Shown here: positions 44,771 to 54,179 of the stretch, piece after piece
How the letters are laid out: every line of letters starts with the position of its first letter
Numbering within the stretch: the stretch's first letter is position 1
Assembly (NCBI GenBank): GCA_036961355.1
Contig: JBALVL010000005.1
Location: forward strand, 62,001 to 126,000
Direction of reading: 5' to 3'
Source of the DNA: Motiliproteus sp036961355
GTDB taxonomy: Bacteria; Pseudomonadota; Gammaproteobacteria; Pseudomonadales; Balneatricaceae
DNA: 64,000 nucleotides
Notes under the pieces: generated by a model
Told to the model about the DNA's origin: nothing
Seen by the model: only the letters and a program-made list of their open reading frames with translations
Database searches by the model: none
Translations under genes and position numbers: made by a program

Positions 44771-45826
44771 ATGAGTTATCAAAAATCCACCTTTCGCCAC
44801 CCCAATCTTCCGCTTAACGATCTGGGGTTAACCCATCAAGCCTACGAGGGGCCGCTGACCACGCTGTGTTCGGGCTGCGGTCACGACTCGATCGGCGCGG
44901 CCATCATCCAGTCCTGCCACGAGTTATCGATCCCCCCTCATCGGATCGCCAAACTGTCGGGCATCGGTTGTTCGTCCAAAGCACCGACCTATTTCCTCAA
45001 TAAGGCGCATGGTTTTAATACCGTCCACGGTCGAATGCCGTCGGTCGCAACCGGTGCCAACATGGCCAACCGGGATCTGACCTACATCGGCATGTCCGGT
45101 GACGGCGATACGTCGGCTATCGGCATGGGCCAGTTTGCCCACGTCGTTCGTCGTCGCCTCAACATGCTCTACATCGTCGCCAACAACGGTGTCTACGGAC
45201 TGACCAAGGGGCAAACCTCGGCCACCGCTGACCGGGGCTCCAAGTCCAAGAAGGGCGAAGAGAACCTGCTTGAAGGGATCGATCTGGCAGCGATGGCGAT
45301 CCAACTCGGTGCCACCTTCGTTGCTCGCAGCTTCTCCGGTGATAAACGCGAACTGGTACCGCTGCTCAAGGCCGCACTGAGCCACCGCGGCTTCGCCTTT
45401 ATCGATGTGATCTCGCCCTGCGTCACCTTCAACAACCACGTTGATTCGACCAAGAGCTACGATTTCGTACGCGACCATATCGAAACGGCGTCGGTCACCG
45501 ACTACGTGCCGGTCAAAGAGGAGATTATCGCCTCCTGCCCGGTCGGCACCGAGTGTCAGGATATCTGTCTGCACGATGGCTCGATCATCCGCTTACAAGG
45601 TGCAGAAGGCAGCTATGATCCGCAGGATCGTGCGGCCGCGATGTCTGCGCTAGAGTACAAAAAAGCCGAAGGCAAGATTCTCACCGGCTTACTCTACGTC
45701 GACCCGAGTGCCGAAGACATGCACGAAGTGATGGACACCACCGACAAGCCGCTCAACTCACTGACCGAAAGCGCGCTGTGTCCCGGTAACGAAGTGCTGC
45801 AAGTGATCAACGACAGCTTCCGCTGA
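44771..45826 (+). CDS. korB: 2-oxoacid:ferredoxin oxidoreductase beta subunit
   Basis: 351 residues. Cluster ligands CSGCG (33-37), GIGCSSKAPTY and SPCVTFN; the thiamine diphosphate motif GDGDTSAIG ... VANNGVYGLTKGQTSAT. It is the catalytic subunit that binds the cofactor pyrophosphate and one 4Fe-4S cluster. The C-terminus (TECQDICLHDGSI, EYKKAEGKILTGLLYVD) matches aerobe-type KorB. It begins six bases after korA; the operon ends with a strong terminator. Confidence 0.94.
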   Translation: MSYQKSTFRHPNLPLNDLGLTHQAYEGPLTTLCSGCGHDSIGAAIIQSCHELSIPPHRIAKLSGIGCSSKAPTYFLNKAHGFNTVHGRMPSVATGANMANRDLTYIGMSGDGDTSAIGMGQFAHVVRRRLNMLYIVANNGVYGLTKGQTSATADRGSKSKKGEENLLEGIDLAAMAIQLGATFVARSFSGDKRELVPLLKAALSHRGFAFIDVISPCVTFNNHVDSTKSYDFVRDHIETASVTDYVPVKEEIIASCPVGTECQDICLHDGSIIRLQGAEGSYDPQDRAAAMSALEYKKAEGKILTGLLYVDPSAEDMHEVMDTTDKPLNSLTESALCPGNEVLQVINDSFR

Positions 45827-45875
45827 GTAGACCATTGAGTAGGCCGCTGACGCTGCAATCCTGGCGTGGCATGAA

Positions 45876-45924
45876 TTTCAGGCGATAAGGGAGTCCATCG
45901 AGACTCCCTTATTTACACCTGAAA
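45876..45924 (+). terminator. Terminator hairpin after korB
   Basis: Perfect 11-base arms ATAAGGGAGTC (45885-45895) and GACTCCCTTAT (45902-45912) with a six-base loop, extended by outer arms TTTCAGG and CCTGAAA (45876-45882, 45918-45924). TTTA follows. It lies between convergent korB and the AraC-type gene and can serve both. Confidence 0.8.
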
Positions 45925-45939
45925 CCGGGGTTAACCTGC

Positions 45940-46947
45940 TCAACTCTGAGCTTGTGGCAAACTCGGTTGCTGATTCTGCTGACGGTATTGGCGCGGAGAC
46001 AGCCCCAATTGTTTTTGAAACAACCTTCGCAACGAACTCTGACTGCTGTAGCCAACCCGCTCGACAATCTGTTCGATACTCAGACTGGTGTTTTCCAGCA
46101 ACAACTGAGTTTGTCCCAACCTCAATTGCTGTAGGTAGTCGGAAAGACTCACACCATTGGCCTGCTTAAACCGGCGCGATAGTGTCCGCGTGCTGACCGA
46201 ATGCAGGCTGGCCAATTGCTCCATATTCAATCGTTGAGCAACATTACGCTGCAACCAACTCTCAACCGCCAGTACCAAACTGTCCTGATGGTCGGTCTGC
46301 TGCTGCACGAATAGGTACGGCGAGGCGTAGCTTTGAGAAGCGTCAAGTAACATCGTGCGAGCGCAGTTTTGTGCCAGTTGGCGGCCAACTTGCTGCTCAA
46401 TAATCTGCAGCATCACCCCCAAATTAGCAGTCATCGAACCGGTGCAGTAAGTAGTGCTGTTTTTGACCAGCAACTGATCCGGCAGTAATTGCACGTTCGG
46501 ATAACGTTGCTGGAACAGCCCGCCTAGCCACCACGCTGTGGTCGCCCGCTGCTCGGCCAACGCCCCTGTTTCTGCCAGCAAAAAGACACCGCTGCAGTTG
46601 GCTGAGACCGACACCCCTTGACGAGTTTGCTGCTGCAACCAGTAGCACTCCTTGCCTAGCCGGTTCAGCTGCTTGATCAATGTTGGACAGTCGTAATGAT
46701 GGATGCCGGGAATGATGATCAGGTCAGCTTTGGGCGCGTCTTCCAGGCGATAGTCCACCAACATCTGAATGCAGCTGGAGCAACGCACCGATTCACCGTT
46801 TACCGATACCAGACTACAGCGGTACAACGGTGAGTCGTCACCACGCTGCTGTTTCCACAGTGTGTTGGTGACGTTAAAAACATCGAACGGTGAAACCAGT
46901 CCAGAAGCTTGGCAACCATCAAACGCAAGTCCTAGAATTTGATACAT
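45940..46947 (-). CDS. GlxA-type AraC family transcriptional regulator
   Basis: 335 residues. N-terminal DJ-1/PfpI-like domain (MYQILGLAFDGCQASGLVSP; the nucleophile-elbow region is VSANCSGVFLLAETG) and a C-terminal AraC domain (LASLHSVSTRTLSRRFKQ, IVERVGYSSQSSLRRLFQKQ with GLSPRQYRQQ). It is a paralogue of the ArgR-like protein at 16.2 kb. Divergent from the AhpD-like gene, which it probably regulates. Effector unknown. Confidence 0.92.
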   Translation of the reverse strand: MYQILGLAFDGCQASGLVSPFDVFNVTNTLWKQQRGDDSPLYRCSLVSVNGESVRCSSCIQMLVDYRLEDAPKADLIIIPGIHHYDCPTLIKQLNRLGKECYWLQQQTRQGVSVSANCSGVFLLAETGALAEQRATTAWWLGGLFQQRYPNVQLLPDQLLVKNSTTYCTGSMTANLGVMLQIIEQQVGRQLAQNCARTMLLDASQSYASPYLFVQQQTDHQDSLVLAVESWLQRNVAQRLNMEQLASLHSVSTRTLSRRFKQANGVSLSDYLQQLRLGQTQLLLENTSLSIEQIVERVGYSSQSSLRRLFQKQLGLSPRQYRQQNQQPSLPQAQS

Positions 46948-47059
46948 ATTGGCCGCATACGCTCGTTAAATGACCTGTTAGTGACTGAATATCAGCGTTT
47001 ATAGCCGGTAGACTGGATTCAAGCGTTTAATAAATAAGAAGCCTTAGGAGACAGGTCAT

Positions 47060-47644
47060 ATGAATGAATCTACCGTCAGCCGTTACCCACAACCGTCGCT
47101 GGATACTCTACCCGATGACATTCGCGATCGCATCCTCGCCGTCCAGGATAAGGCACGCTTTATCCCCAACGTCTTTCTGACCCTGGCGCATCGCCCGGCA
47201 GAATTCCGTGCATTTTTTGCCTATCACGACGCCATCATGGAGCGCGAAGGCAGCACGCTGACTCCGGCTGAAAAAGAGATGATTATCGTCGCCACCAGCG
47301 CCGCCAACGGCTGCCAATACTGTGTCGTTGCCCACGGCGCATTGCTACGCGTATTCGCCAAAGAGCCCATGTTGGCCGACCAGATCGCGATAAACTACCT
47401 GCACGCGCCGATCAACCAACAACAGACGGCGATGCTGACTTTTGCTCTAAAGTTATCGCGTACGCCGGAACTGGTCGACGCGTCCGATTTTGACCGACTC
47501 AAGCAACTTGGTTACGACGATGAGGATATTTGGGATATCGCTGGGATTACGGCCTTCTTCGGACTGTCGAACCGAATGGCGATTATCACCAGCATGCAAG
47601 CCAATACCGAGTTTTACACGATGGCGCGCGAGGTTAGAACGTAA
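47060..47644 (+). CDS. Peroxidase-related AhpD-fold (carboxymuconolactone decarboxylase family) protein
   Basis: 194 residues, with the alkylhydroperoxidase active site NGCQYCVVAHGALLR (Cys-x-x-Cys and His) at about 90-100, LTPAEKEMIIVATSAAN before it, and the C-terminal DIWDIAGITAFFGLSNRMA of uncharacterised peroxidase-related enzymes. A thiol-based peroxidase role is likely by family. Divergent from a GlxA regulator; ends in a terminator. Start at ATG 47060 behind TTAGGAG. Confidence 0.92.
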   Translation: MNESTVSRYPQPSLDTLPDDIRDRILAVQDKARFIPNVFLTLAHRPAEFRAFFAYHDAIMEREGSTLTPAEKEMIIVATSAANGCQYCVVAHGALLRVFAKEPMLADQIAINYLHAPINQQQTAMLTFALKLSRTPELVDASDFDRLKQLGYDDEDIWDIAGITAFFGLSNRMAIITSMQANTEFYTMAREVRT

Positions 47645-47664
47645 GGCCGGTAACCCTACGTAAA

Positions 47665-47700
47665 CGCAGGGGGCGGTTGACCCGACTCCTGCGATTTTTT
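47665..47700 (+). terminator. Rho-independent terminator after the AhpD-like gene
   Basis: CGCAGG (47665-47670) pairs with CCTGCG (47688-47693), the inner part adds GGCG/CCG pairs, and ATTTTTT follows (47694-47700). Confidence 0.8.
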
Positions 47701-47719
47701 GAACCACTTTTTAAAAAGA

Positions 47720-50700
47720 CTAAGCCTGCATCGCCAACGCTTTAGCCGCGCCAAAATCACTCTTGCCCGACCCCAACTTCGGTACCGCCTCGACCTGTTG
47801 CCAGCGACTGGGCACCATCAACGCGCTGACGCCGTTGGCCAACATCGCTTTTTTAGTCGCGGCGCTGTCGAGTTCGCCTTCGTGCAGCAGCGTCACCGAC
47901 TCACCCTTCTTGTCACACGGCAGATTAACCGCCAGCAGCTCCATATCCGCTTGCGGCAGCACATTGCGCACCTGCTGTTCCAGTTCACTGAGGCTGATCA
48001 TCTCGCCGCCGATCTTGGCAAAACGCGAGTACCGGTCAAGGATAGTCAGAAAACCCTGTGCATCGATCGAGCCCTTATCGCCGGTAACGTACCAGCGCTG
48101 GCCGTCGATCTGTTTCAACACCTCTTCGTTCTTGGCCGGATTATCGAGATAGCCCTGCATCACCTGTGCCCCGCCAATCAGGATCATCCCTGCTTCACCG
48201 GTGGCCAGCTCTTCCAAGCTATCAGGATCCACCACCTTAAAACTGGTGCCGGGCAGTGGCATACCCACAGTGCCGGCTTTGCCCCCTTGCTGCACCTGCC
48301 AGTGTTGGGTATCGAGTGCATCGGGCAGGTTAACGCTGGCTACCGGGGTGGTCTCGGTGCAGCCATAACCTTCCAGAACCGGTTTACCAAACTTGATTCT
48401 AAAGCTATCGCTCACTTGAGGATTGAGCCGCTCGGCGCCCGATACCACGATTCGCAGCGAATCAAACATCAGCGGGTGGATCTTGCTGTTACGGGTATAC
48501 AGGCGCAGAAAGGTTGATGTCCCGCACATGACCGTCGCCTGATACTTAGCCACCGCCTTGGCGACCCCGAGCGCGTCGGTGGGATCTGGGTGGCAGACCA
48601 TCGGAATCCCTTCGATCAGCGGCAAAAACTGCGTCACGGTCAGGCCAAACGCATGGAACAGCGGTAACGATGCCATTACCACATCATCGTCATTCATATT
48701 GAGCACATCGGCAGCCTGTTTCAGGTTGGCCATAATATTTTGATGACTCAACATCACCCCCTTGGGAGCCCCTTCACTACCACTGGAGAACAGGATTGCC
48801 GCCGTGGCCTGCGGATCACGTTGTTTGCACACAAAGCGGCTAAGCAACGCCGTAGGAACCAGTTTGGCAGCCAGCCAATGGCGCACCAGTTCAGCCTTAC
48901 CGATGGTGCTCTTAAGTTGTTCCAGATAGACCAGTTGTCGGCCTTCAAACAACGGTGCCAAATCAACACCCCGTTTAGCCAACTTGGCAATAAACCGCTC
49001 GGAGGTGTAGATAGTCGATATCTGTGCCTGTCCGACCGCCGATTGCAGCGCATCGACCGAGGCCGAATAGTTTAGATTAACCACCGTCTTACCAGCCATC
49101 AGCGCTGCCATATTGGCCAGCACACCGCCGGCACTGGTCGGCATCAGCAGTCCAACATTGGATTCAGGACTCAGCTTGCCGATTCGACGCGCCATCGCCA
49201 TCGCACCAGCCAAGGCGCTCAGACCCGATAGATCAGGGCTCAAACCATCGGCAATCGCCAGATCGCTACCCTGTTGCTTGGCTGAAGCCATCCAGGCTTC
49301 GGGCAACGTTGGTAACTGCTCGACGTAGCTCTGCCACGAGCTGACCGACAGGTCGAATAGCCGCCGCTTAAGCAGGTCGACCGGCGTATCTTTGGGCAAC
49401 GGTGCGCCAAACGAAACCACCAGGTCGCGCTTGATACCACCCGCACTCTGCCGCTTGAGCCGCTCGGAGGAGCGTGAAAACTTGCTGCCCCACAGACCAC
49501 GAAGGTAGAACGGTACAATCACCACATCCTCGTCGGCTTCTAGACACGCTTTCTCATAACCACGGCGGAATTCAGCCAGATGGCCGGTACGGCTGATCGT
49601 CCCCTCAGGAAAGATACAGACGACTTCACCAGCATTAAGCGCATCGGTCACTAATGACAACGCCTCGCGCCCACCGCCACCTTGCGAAATCGGCACGCAG
49701 CCCATCAATTTTAAGAACCGGTTCAAGTACCACTTCTGGTAGATCGACTTGAGCATCACAAACCGTACCGGCCGAGGACTGGCGATCTGAATAATGGCCC
49801 AATCAACCCAGCTGATGTGATTACCCAGCAGTAACACACCGCCCTGTCCCGGCAAATTATCTAGCCCCTGAACCCGTACCCGGTAGCGACCACTCATCAG
49901 CAGCCCCATCACCATACGAACCAGGCTCTGCGGCAATTTGTAGACGGTATAGGCGCCACCAACCACCGCCACGACCGCGATCATCTGCAGCAACATACGG
50001 CTTTCAAATCCCTGCAGCGCAAACAGCACGGTCAGCGCCAGAAAGCTGGCCATCGCGACATTCTGTACCCAGTTATTGACCGCCAAGACCTGTCCCATCT
50101 CGTGCTCGCGGGCATGGAACTGGATCAGCGCATTGAGCGGCACAATAAACAGACCACCGGCGAAACCAACCGCCGTAAACAGCAACGCCTGGCCGCCCAG
50201 CGTCGAGATACCCGGCAGCAGCCACAAGCAGAGCGCCACACCCAATGCACCCAGAGGTACCAAACCGGTCTCGATATGGTGCCGTGATACGCGTCCCGCC
50301 AGCCAGGAACCAAACACGATGCCAAGGCCAGTACAGGCCAGAATGCCCTGAATCAGGACCGTATTGGTGACGCCGAAGCTGTCTTTTGCGTAAGCCGGAA
50401 ACGCCGCCAGCATCACCTGGCCAACCGACCAGAATGTCGCCAGGCCGATGATCGACAAGCGGATCACGGCACGGCTGTTAACCGCCTTCAGGTTGCCACC
50501 GACCAACTTGCCTTTGAGGTAATCAGGGACCGAAAATTGCTTGGTCGGTTCACCCTGCTCCAGCGTTGGCAAGCGATACATCGCCATCAACTCCAACACG
50601 GCATTGAAAACAAGAATCCAGCCCAGCGGCGCGATCGCCTGCAGAATGGTGGCGCTAGCCATTGCAGCGGACCCACCAACGTCGGCGGGATAGAGGCTCT

Positions 50701-51187
50701 CGAAGAACAATGAATACACCACGGTACCTGCCAGAATGGCAACAATGGTCACCGCCTGTACCAACGCATTGGCTGGCGCTAGCCGCGCCTTGCCAAATAG
50801 CGGTCGGATATAGCCATACTTGGCCGGCGAGTAGAATGCAGACTGCACCGCCAGCAGAAACGTCATCGCAAAGGCGGCCCAGAACCACCCCTGGTAGTAA
50901 CAGAAGGTGATCGCCAATGTCAGCACCAGCGCCCCCCAGGCCGCGACCTTGAGTACCTGATTTTTGGGGTACTTATCGGCAACAAAGGCTGACGGTGACA
51001 AAAGCAGAATAAAGGGCAACAGAATCAGACCGTTAACGATGGCGGTCAGGATCACCTGCGTCTGATCGTCGTAGACCTTAAAGATGGTGTTCTGAATGAT
51101 GATCTTGTGGCCCAGATCGACAAAGGCGTTCAGAAATATCGCGGCCAGATAGGCCAACGAGCCGGTAATGCGAAGTAACGAAGTCAT
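47720..51187 (-). CDS. aas: LplT-Aas fusion: lysophospholipid flippase, acyltransferase and acyl-ACP synthetase
   Basis: 1155 residues in three parts. 1 to about 400: MFS lysophospholipid transporter (LplT type), twelve helices. About 430-620: 1-acyl-glycerophosphate acyltransferase with LLLGNHISWVDW (HxxxxD) and CIFPEGTISRTG. About 640-1155: AMP-binding acyl-ACP synthetase with the P-loop SSGSEGAPKGVMLSHQN and VTGDKGSIDAQGFLTILDR. In E. coli LplT and Aas are two proteins that reimport and reacylate lysophosphatidylethanolamine; here they are one chain. ATG at 51187 has AAGGA seven bases upstream, better than the extension to 51217. Monocistronic, divergent from an XRE regulator. Confidence 0.95.
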   Translation of the reverse strand: MTSLLRITGSLAYLAAIFLNAFVDLGHKIIIQNTIFKVYDDQTQVILTAIVNGLILLPFILLLSPSAFVADKYPKNQVLKVAAWGALVLTLAITFCYYQGWFWAAFAMTFLLAVQSAFYSPAKYGYIRPLFGKARLAPANALVQAVTIVAILAGTVVYSLFFESLYPADVGGSAAMASATILQAIAPLGWILVFNAVLELMAMYRLPTLEQGEPTKQFSVPDYLKGKLVGGNLKAVNSRAVIRLSIIGLATFWSVGQVMLAAFPAYAKDSFGVTNTVLIQGILACTGLGIVFGSWLAGRVSRHHIETGLVPLGALGVALCLWLLPGISTLGGQALLFTAVGFAGGLFIVPLNALIQFHAREHEMGQVLAVNNWVQNVAMASFLALTVLFALQGFESRMLLQMIAVVAVVGGAYTVYKLPQSLVRMVMGLLMSGRYRVRVQGLDNLPGQGGVLLLGNHISWVDWAIIQIASPRPVRFVMLKSIYQKWYLNRFLKLMGCVPISQGGGGREALSLVTDALNAGEVVCIFPEGTISRTGHLAEFRRGYEKACLEADEDVVIVPFYLRGLWGSKFSRSSERLKRQSAGGIKRDLVVSFGAPLPKDTPVDLLKRRLFDLSVSSWQSYVEQLPTLPEAWMASAKQQGSDLAIADGLSPDLSGLSALAGAMAMARRIGKLSPESNVGLLMPTSAGGVLANMAALMAGKTVVNLNYSASVDALQSAVGQAQISTIYTSERFIAKLAKRGVDLAPLFEGRQLVYLEQLKSTIGKAELVRHWLAAKLVPTALLSRFVCKQRDPQATAAILFSSGSEGAPKGVMLSHQNIMANLKQAADVLNMNDDDVVMASLPLFHAFGLTVTQFLPLIEGIPMVCHPDPTDALGVAKAVAKYQATVMCGTSTFLRLYTRNSKIHPLMFDSLRIVVSGAERLNPQVSDSFRIKFGKPVLEGYGCTETTPVASVNLPDALDTQHWQVQQGGKAGTVGMPLPGTSFKVVDPDSLEELATGEAGMILIGGAQVMQGYLDNPAKNEEVLKQIDGQRWYVTGDKGSIDAQGFLTILDRYSRFAKIGGEMISLSELEQQVRNVLPQADMELLAVNLPCDKKGESVTLLHEGELDSAATKKAMLANGVSALMVPSRWQQVEAVPKLGSGKSDFGAAKALAMQA

Positions 51188-51406
51188 ATCAGGTCCTTGG
51201 TGTGATACAGATGCCATCCATTATTGGCAGTACGGCGAGGAATGAAACCTTAGCCGACAAAGAAGCGTCATATCAAACAAAAAGTATTATGAGGTTATAC
51301 TTTTCCATATACAATCAGCGTTAGCACCCAGTTACGCAGCACTAGATTCTAGCACCTCCACCGTCTTATGATTATCGATTCACGCCTACCGCGAAAGGAT
51401 TCGACC

Positions 51407-52165
51407 ATGCAAGCCATCGAGCATCGACCTCAAACCAACGCCCTTATCGCCACCCTAAAACGCCAGCTTAAGGCCAGCGGCAAGACCTATCAGGATATTG
51501 CGGTGTTGCTCGAGCTGAGCGAAGCGTCGATCAAGCGGTTATTTCGCGACGGCGAGCTGTCGTTGCCCAGGCTGGAAAAAATCTGTGATGCGATAGGCCT
51601 AGAGCTGGCCGAGCTGATTCAGCTAATGGCACAACAGCAGCTGCGCCTGACCGAGTTAAGCCGCGAACAGGAACAACAGATCGTCGACGACCCGCAGCTA
51701 TTACTGGTCGCTATCTGTTGCGTCAACGGCTATCAATACCAGCAAATACTCGATCAATATCAACTAGAGTCGTTGCCGTTAATTCGCCAGCTTGCCGCGC
51801 TCGACCGGCTCAAGATTATCGAACTGCTGCCCAATAACCGCATCAAACTCTGTATCGCTGCCAACTTTAACTGGCTCGCCAACGGCCCTATCCAGAACTA
51901 CTTTCACAGCCGAATCAAAGAGGAATTTTTTCAGGCCTCATTTGCCAAATCGACCGATAAACTGCTGGTGGCTAATGGTCTTATCTGTGGCCTGAGTAAC
52001 GCGGAGTTACAACAGCGGATGCAAAAACTGATCAATGAGTTCGCCGATCATAGCCGTAAAGACGCGACTCAACCGCTGGATCAACGCCACGGGACCACAC
52101 TGGTGGTAGCAATGCGGCAATGGCAATCGAGTTTATTTCGTCAGTTTGATCGTCACAAAAAATAA
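51407..52165 (+). CDS. XRE-type helix-turn-helix regulator
   Basis: 252 residues. Residues about 10-65 form a Cro/C1-type helix-turn-helix (KTYQDIAVLLELSEASIKRLFRDGELSLPRLEKICDAIG, in part). The remaining 180 residues are all-helical with no recognised domain (QQQLRLTELSREQEQQIVDD; LIRQLAALDRLKIIELLPNN). ATG at 51407 is behind AAAGGA; the frame is open from 51368. Divergent from aas, with 219 bases between, so it may regulate lipid repair; this is inference. Confidence 0.85.
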   Translation: MQAIEHRPQTNALIATLKRQLKASGKTYQDIAVLLELSEASIKRLFRDGELSLPRLEKICDAIGLELAELIQLMAQQQLRLTELSREQEQQIVDDPQLLLVAICCVNGYQYQQILDQYQLESLPLIRQLAALDRLKIIELLPNNRIKLCIAANFNWLANGPIQNYFHSRIKEEFFQASFAKSTDKLLVANGLICGLSNAELQQRMQKLINEFADHSRKDATQPLDQRHGTTLVVAMRQWQSSLFRQFDRHKK

Positions 52166-52249
52166 TCGGGGATGCAGACCAGACTCTCTGTAGTCCTGAA
52201 GGGATATGCCCGTCAGCGAAGGTGTTGGATCGCTCTTTCCTTTCACGTA

Positions 52250-54049
52250 TTACGTAGTGACTTCGGTATGGACTACATCAGGACTCTGTTCATGCTGTGG
52301 CGGTTGACACAACTGATAACGATCACGGCCGTCGTCTTTGGCTTCATACAGAGCCGCATCAGCCCGTCCTACCACCGCATCAAAAGGCTCTTCGGCTTCA
52401 ACCAAACAGCCACCAATACTGATCGTGACGCGCAATTCTGAAGCAGCACCGTCGAAACGCAACAGTCTAACTGCGGTAAGGATTTTCTCGGCAACATCCG
52501 CCTGAGCCTTCCGGTTACATTCGGGAAGCAATACCAAAAACTCTTCGCCTCCCCAGCGAGCGCAAGTGTCGTACGAGCGTAGGTTTGTTGCCAGCGCCTG
52601 AGCCACCTTGAACAGCACCTGATCACCGATCTCATGGCCGTAGCAGTCGTTGATCTGCTTGAAGTTGTCACAATCGAGCATCAACACCGACAGGTCACCA
52701 CGGCTTCGTTGCTGCCTGTTGCGCTCTACCAACCATTGGTCACTGATTCCACGTCGGTTCAGCAGCCCGGTCAAAGGGTCTTGAAGCGCTAACTGCTGAA
52801 GCTCAGCGGTGCGCTCGCCAACCTGTTGTTCCAACGTCCGGGTGTGGTCACGCACCTCATCGGCCATCACTTTAAAACTGCGCCCCAAACGACCAATTTC
52901 ATCATCGGCTAGTCGCTCTTGGGCTGGCAGGTCAAAGTGATAATCATGTTCACGCATTCGGCGCATGGCAAGTTCAAGCCCCAATACCCTGTTAAGCACC
53001 AATCGATTCAATAGCAGAACCACAAACACCGAAATAAACAGCAATGAACAACCGATCAGCACCAGTACAGGAAATACCCGCTCGTTGCCGGTCAGGCTAT
53101 CAACCTCGACCAACGTCACGATAAACCAGTCAATCTCTGCCACATAGGCTGTTCCGAGCAGATAGCGCTGCCCAGCTATCGTGACAAACAGGGTCTCGAC
53201 TTCGGTTTCTGCCGCTTGTAAGCGTGTCAGCGCCGCTTGAAACTCCGCTTGTTGGTCGTCGTCATCAAAATACTGGAATAAGGTACGGCGCTGTTCAGCC
53301 GCTCTGCTGATACTGCGCAACTCAATTAGCCGCTGATCACCGTGTGCCTGGATTGCCCCTCGGCTATCGATGAACATGTTGGTGATGCCGGGCTGACCGG
53401 TACTCAGGATATTTTTCAAGAAATGGGTCAGGTCGATACCGGTGCCCACCACACCAAGTGCTTGTTCACCTTGCCTGACAACAACATTGATCCAGACCTT
53501 GAGGACACCTAACTCTTCATCGTAATCAACATTGAGCTGGTAGGGTGCGGGATCGTTGAGGGTGGCGTAAAACCAGCGATGTTCAGGGTCGTCAGGATTG
53601 AGGGTGTAGCGCAGCTGGCGATCTCGGTAGAGGTCGTCGCGGTTGTTAAAGTAATAGTGCCCGGTTGCGGCATTGGCGAAGAAGTAACTACCGTCTTGCA
53701 ATAACTGCCGGTAATCCTCCAGCCCCTGCAGCGCTAGATGCTTCAATTCCGAATTTTGCTCGTCCTCCGCCCAACGCTTTAGCAGTGTTGAGTCGGCCAT
53801 TTTACGCGCTAAAGCCAATTCAGACGCCAGCGGCAACTGCGCTCGTGAGCGCTCATAAAGCACTTTATTTACCGTACTTTCACGGCCTAGGCGTTCGACC
53901 AGTTCATCGGTCAACCACTCCAGCACCACGAACGAGGCGGCTGATGTCAGTATCACCACCAGTAGCGTCAGCAACAGGAAGCGACCTTTGAGACTGTCGG
54001 TATAAGGGATCATATCAATCCATTGAGGGATAGCGGCGCTATCTTCCAT
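52250..54049 (-). CDS. Membrane diguanylate cyclase (dCACHE-HAMP-GGDEF)
   Basis: 599 residues. Membrane helix at about 22-46, a periplasmic double-CACHE-like sensor (about 50-310; WFYATLNDPAPYQLNVDYDEELGVLKVW in part), a second helix (about 325-350), HAMP (LGRSFKVMADEVRDHTRTLEQQ) and a GGDEF domain with LQDPLTGLLNRRG and the active site ARWGGEEFLVLLPE. GGEEF is a competent active-site variant, so it should make cyclic di-GMP. No clear RxxD inhibitory site is assigned. Start uncertain between 54049, the preceding TTG and an internal ATG at 54013. Signal unknown. Confidence 0.92.
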   Translation of the reverse strand: MEDSAAIPQWIDMIPYTDSLKGRFLLLTLLVVILTSAASFVVLEWLTDELVERLGRESTVNKVLYERSRAQLPLASELALARKMADSTLLKRWAEDEQNSELKHLALQGLEDYRQLLQDGSYFFANAATGHYYFNNRDDLYRDRQLRYTLNPDDPEHRWFYATLNDPAPYQLNVDYDEELGVLKVWINVVVRQGEQALGVVGTGIDLTHFLKNILSTGQPGITNMFIDSRGAIQAHGDQRLIELRSISRAAEQRRTLFQYFDDDDQQAEFQAALTRLQAAETEVETLFVTIAGQRYLLGTAYVAEIDWFIVTLVEVDSLTGNERVFPVLVLIGCSLLFISVFVVLLLNRLVLNRVLGLELAMRRMREHDYHFDLPAQERLADDEIGRLGRSFKVMADEVRDHTRTLEQQVGERTAELQQLALQDPLTGLLNRRGISDQWLVERNRQQRSRGDLSVLMLDCDNFKQINDCYGHEIGDQVLFKVAQALATNLRSYDTCARWGGEEFLVLLPECNRKAQADVAEKILTAVRLLRFDGAASELRVTISIGGCLVEAEEPFDAVVGRADAALYEAKDDGRDRYQLCQPPQHEQSPDVVHTEVTT

Positions 54050-54179
54050 CAAGTTATGGGCGCTAGTCGACGCGATTTTCTACCCGACTAGCAGATCGCT
54101 CTATCTAAACACGCTAAGTACGGTCGCTCAATCGGCACTGTTACCCATTATTTGGTGCTATCCATCGGCGGGTCTGGGA

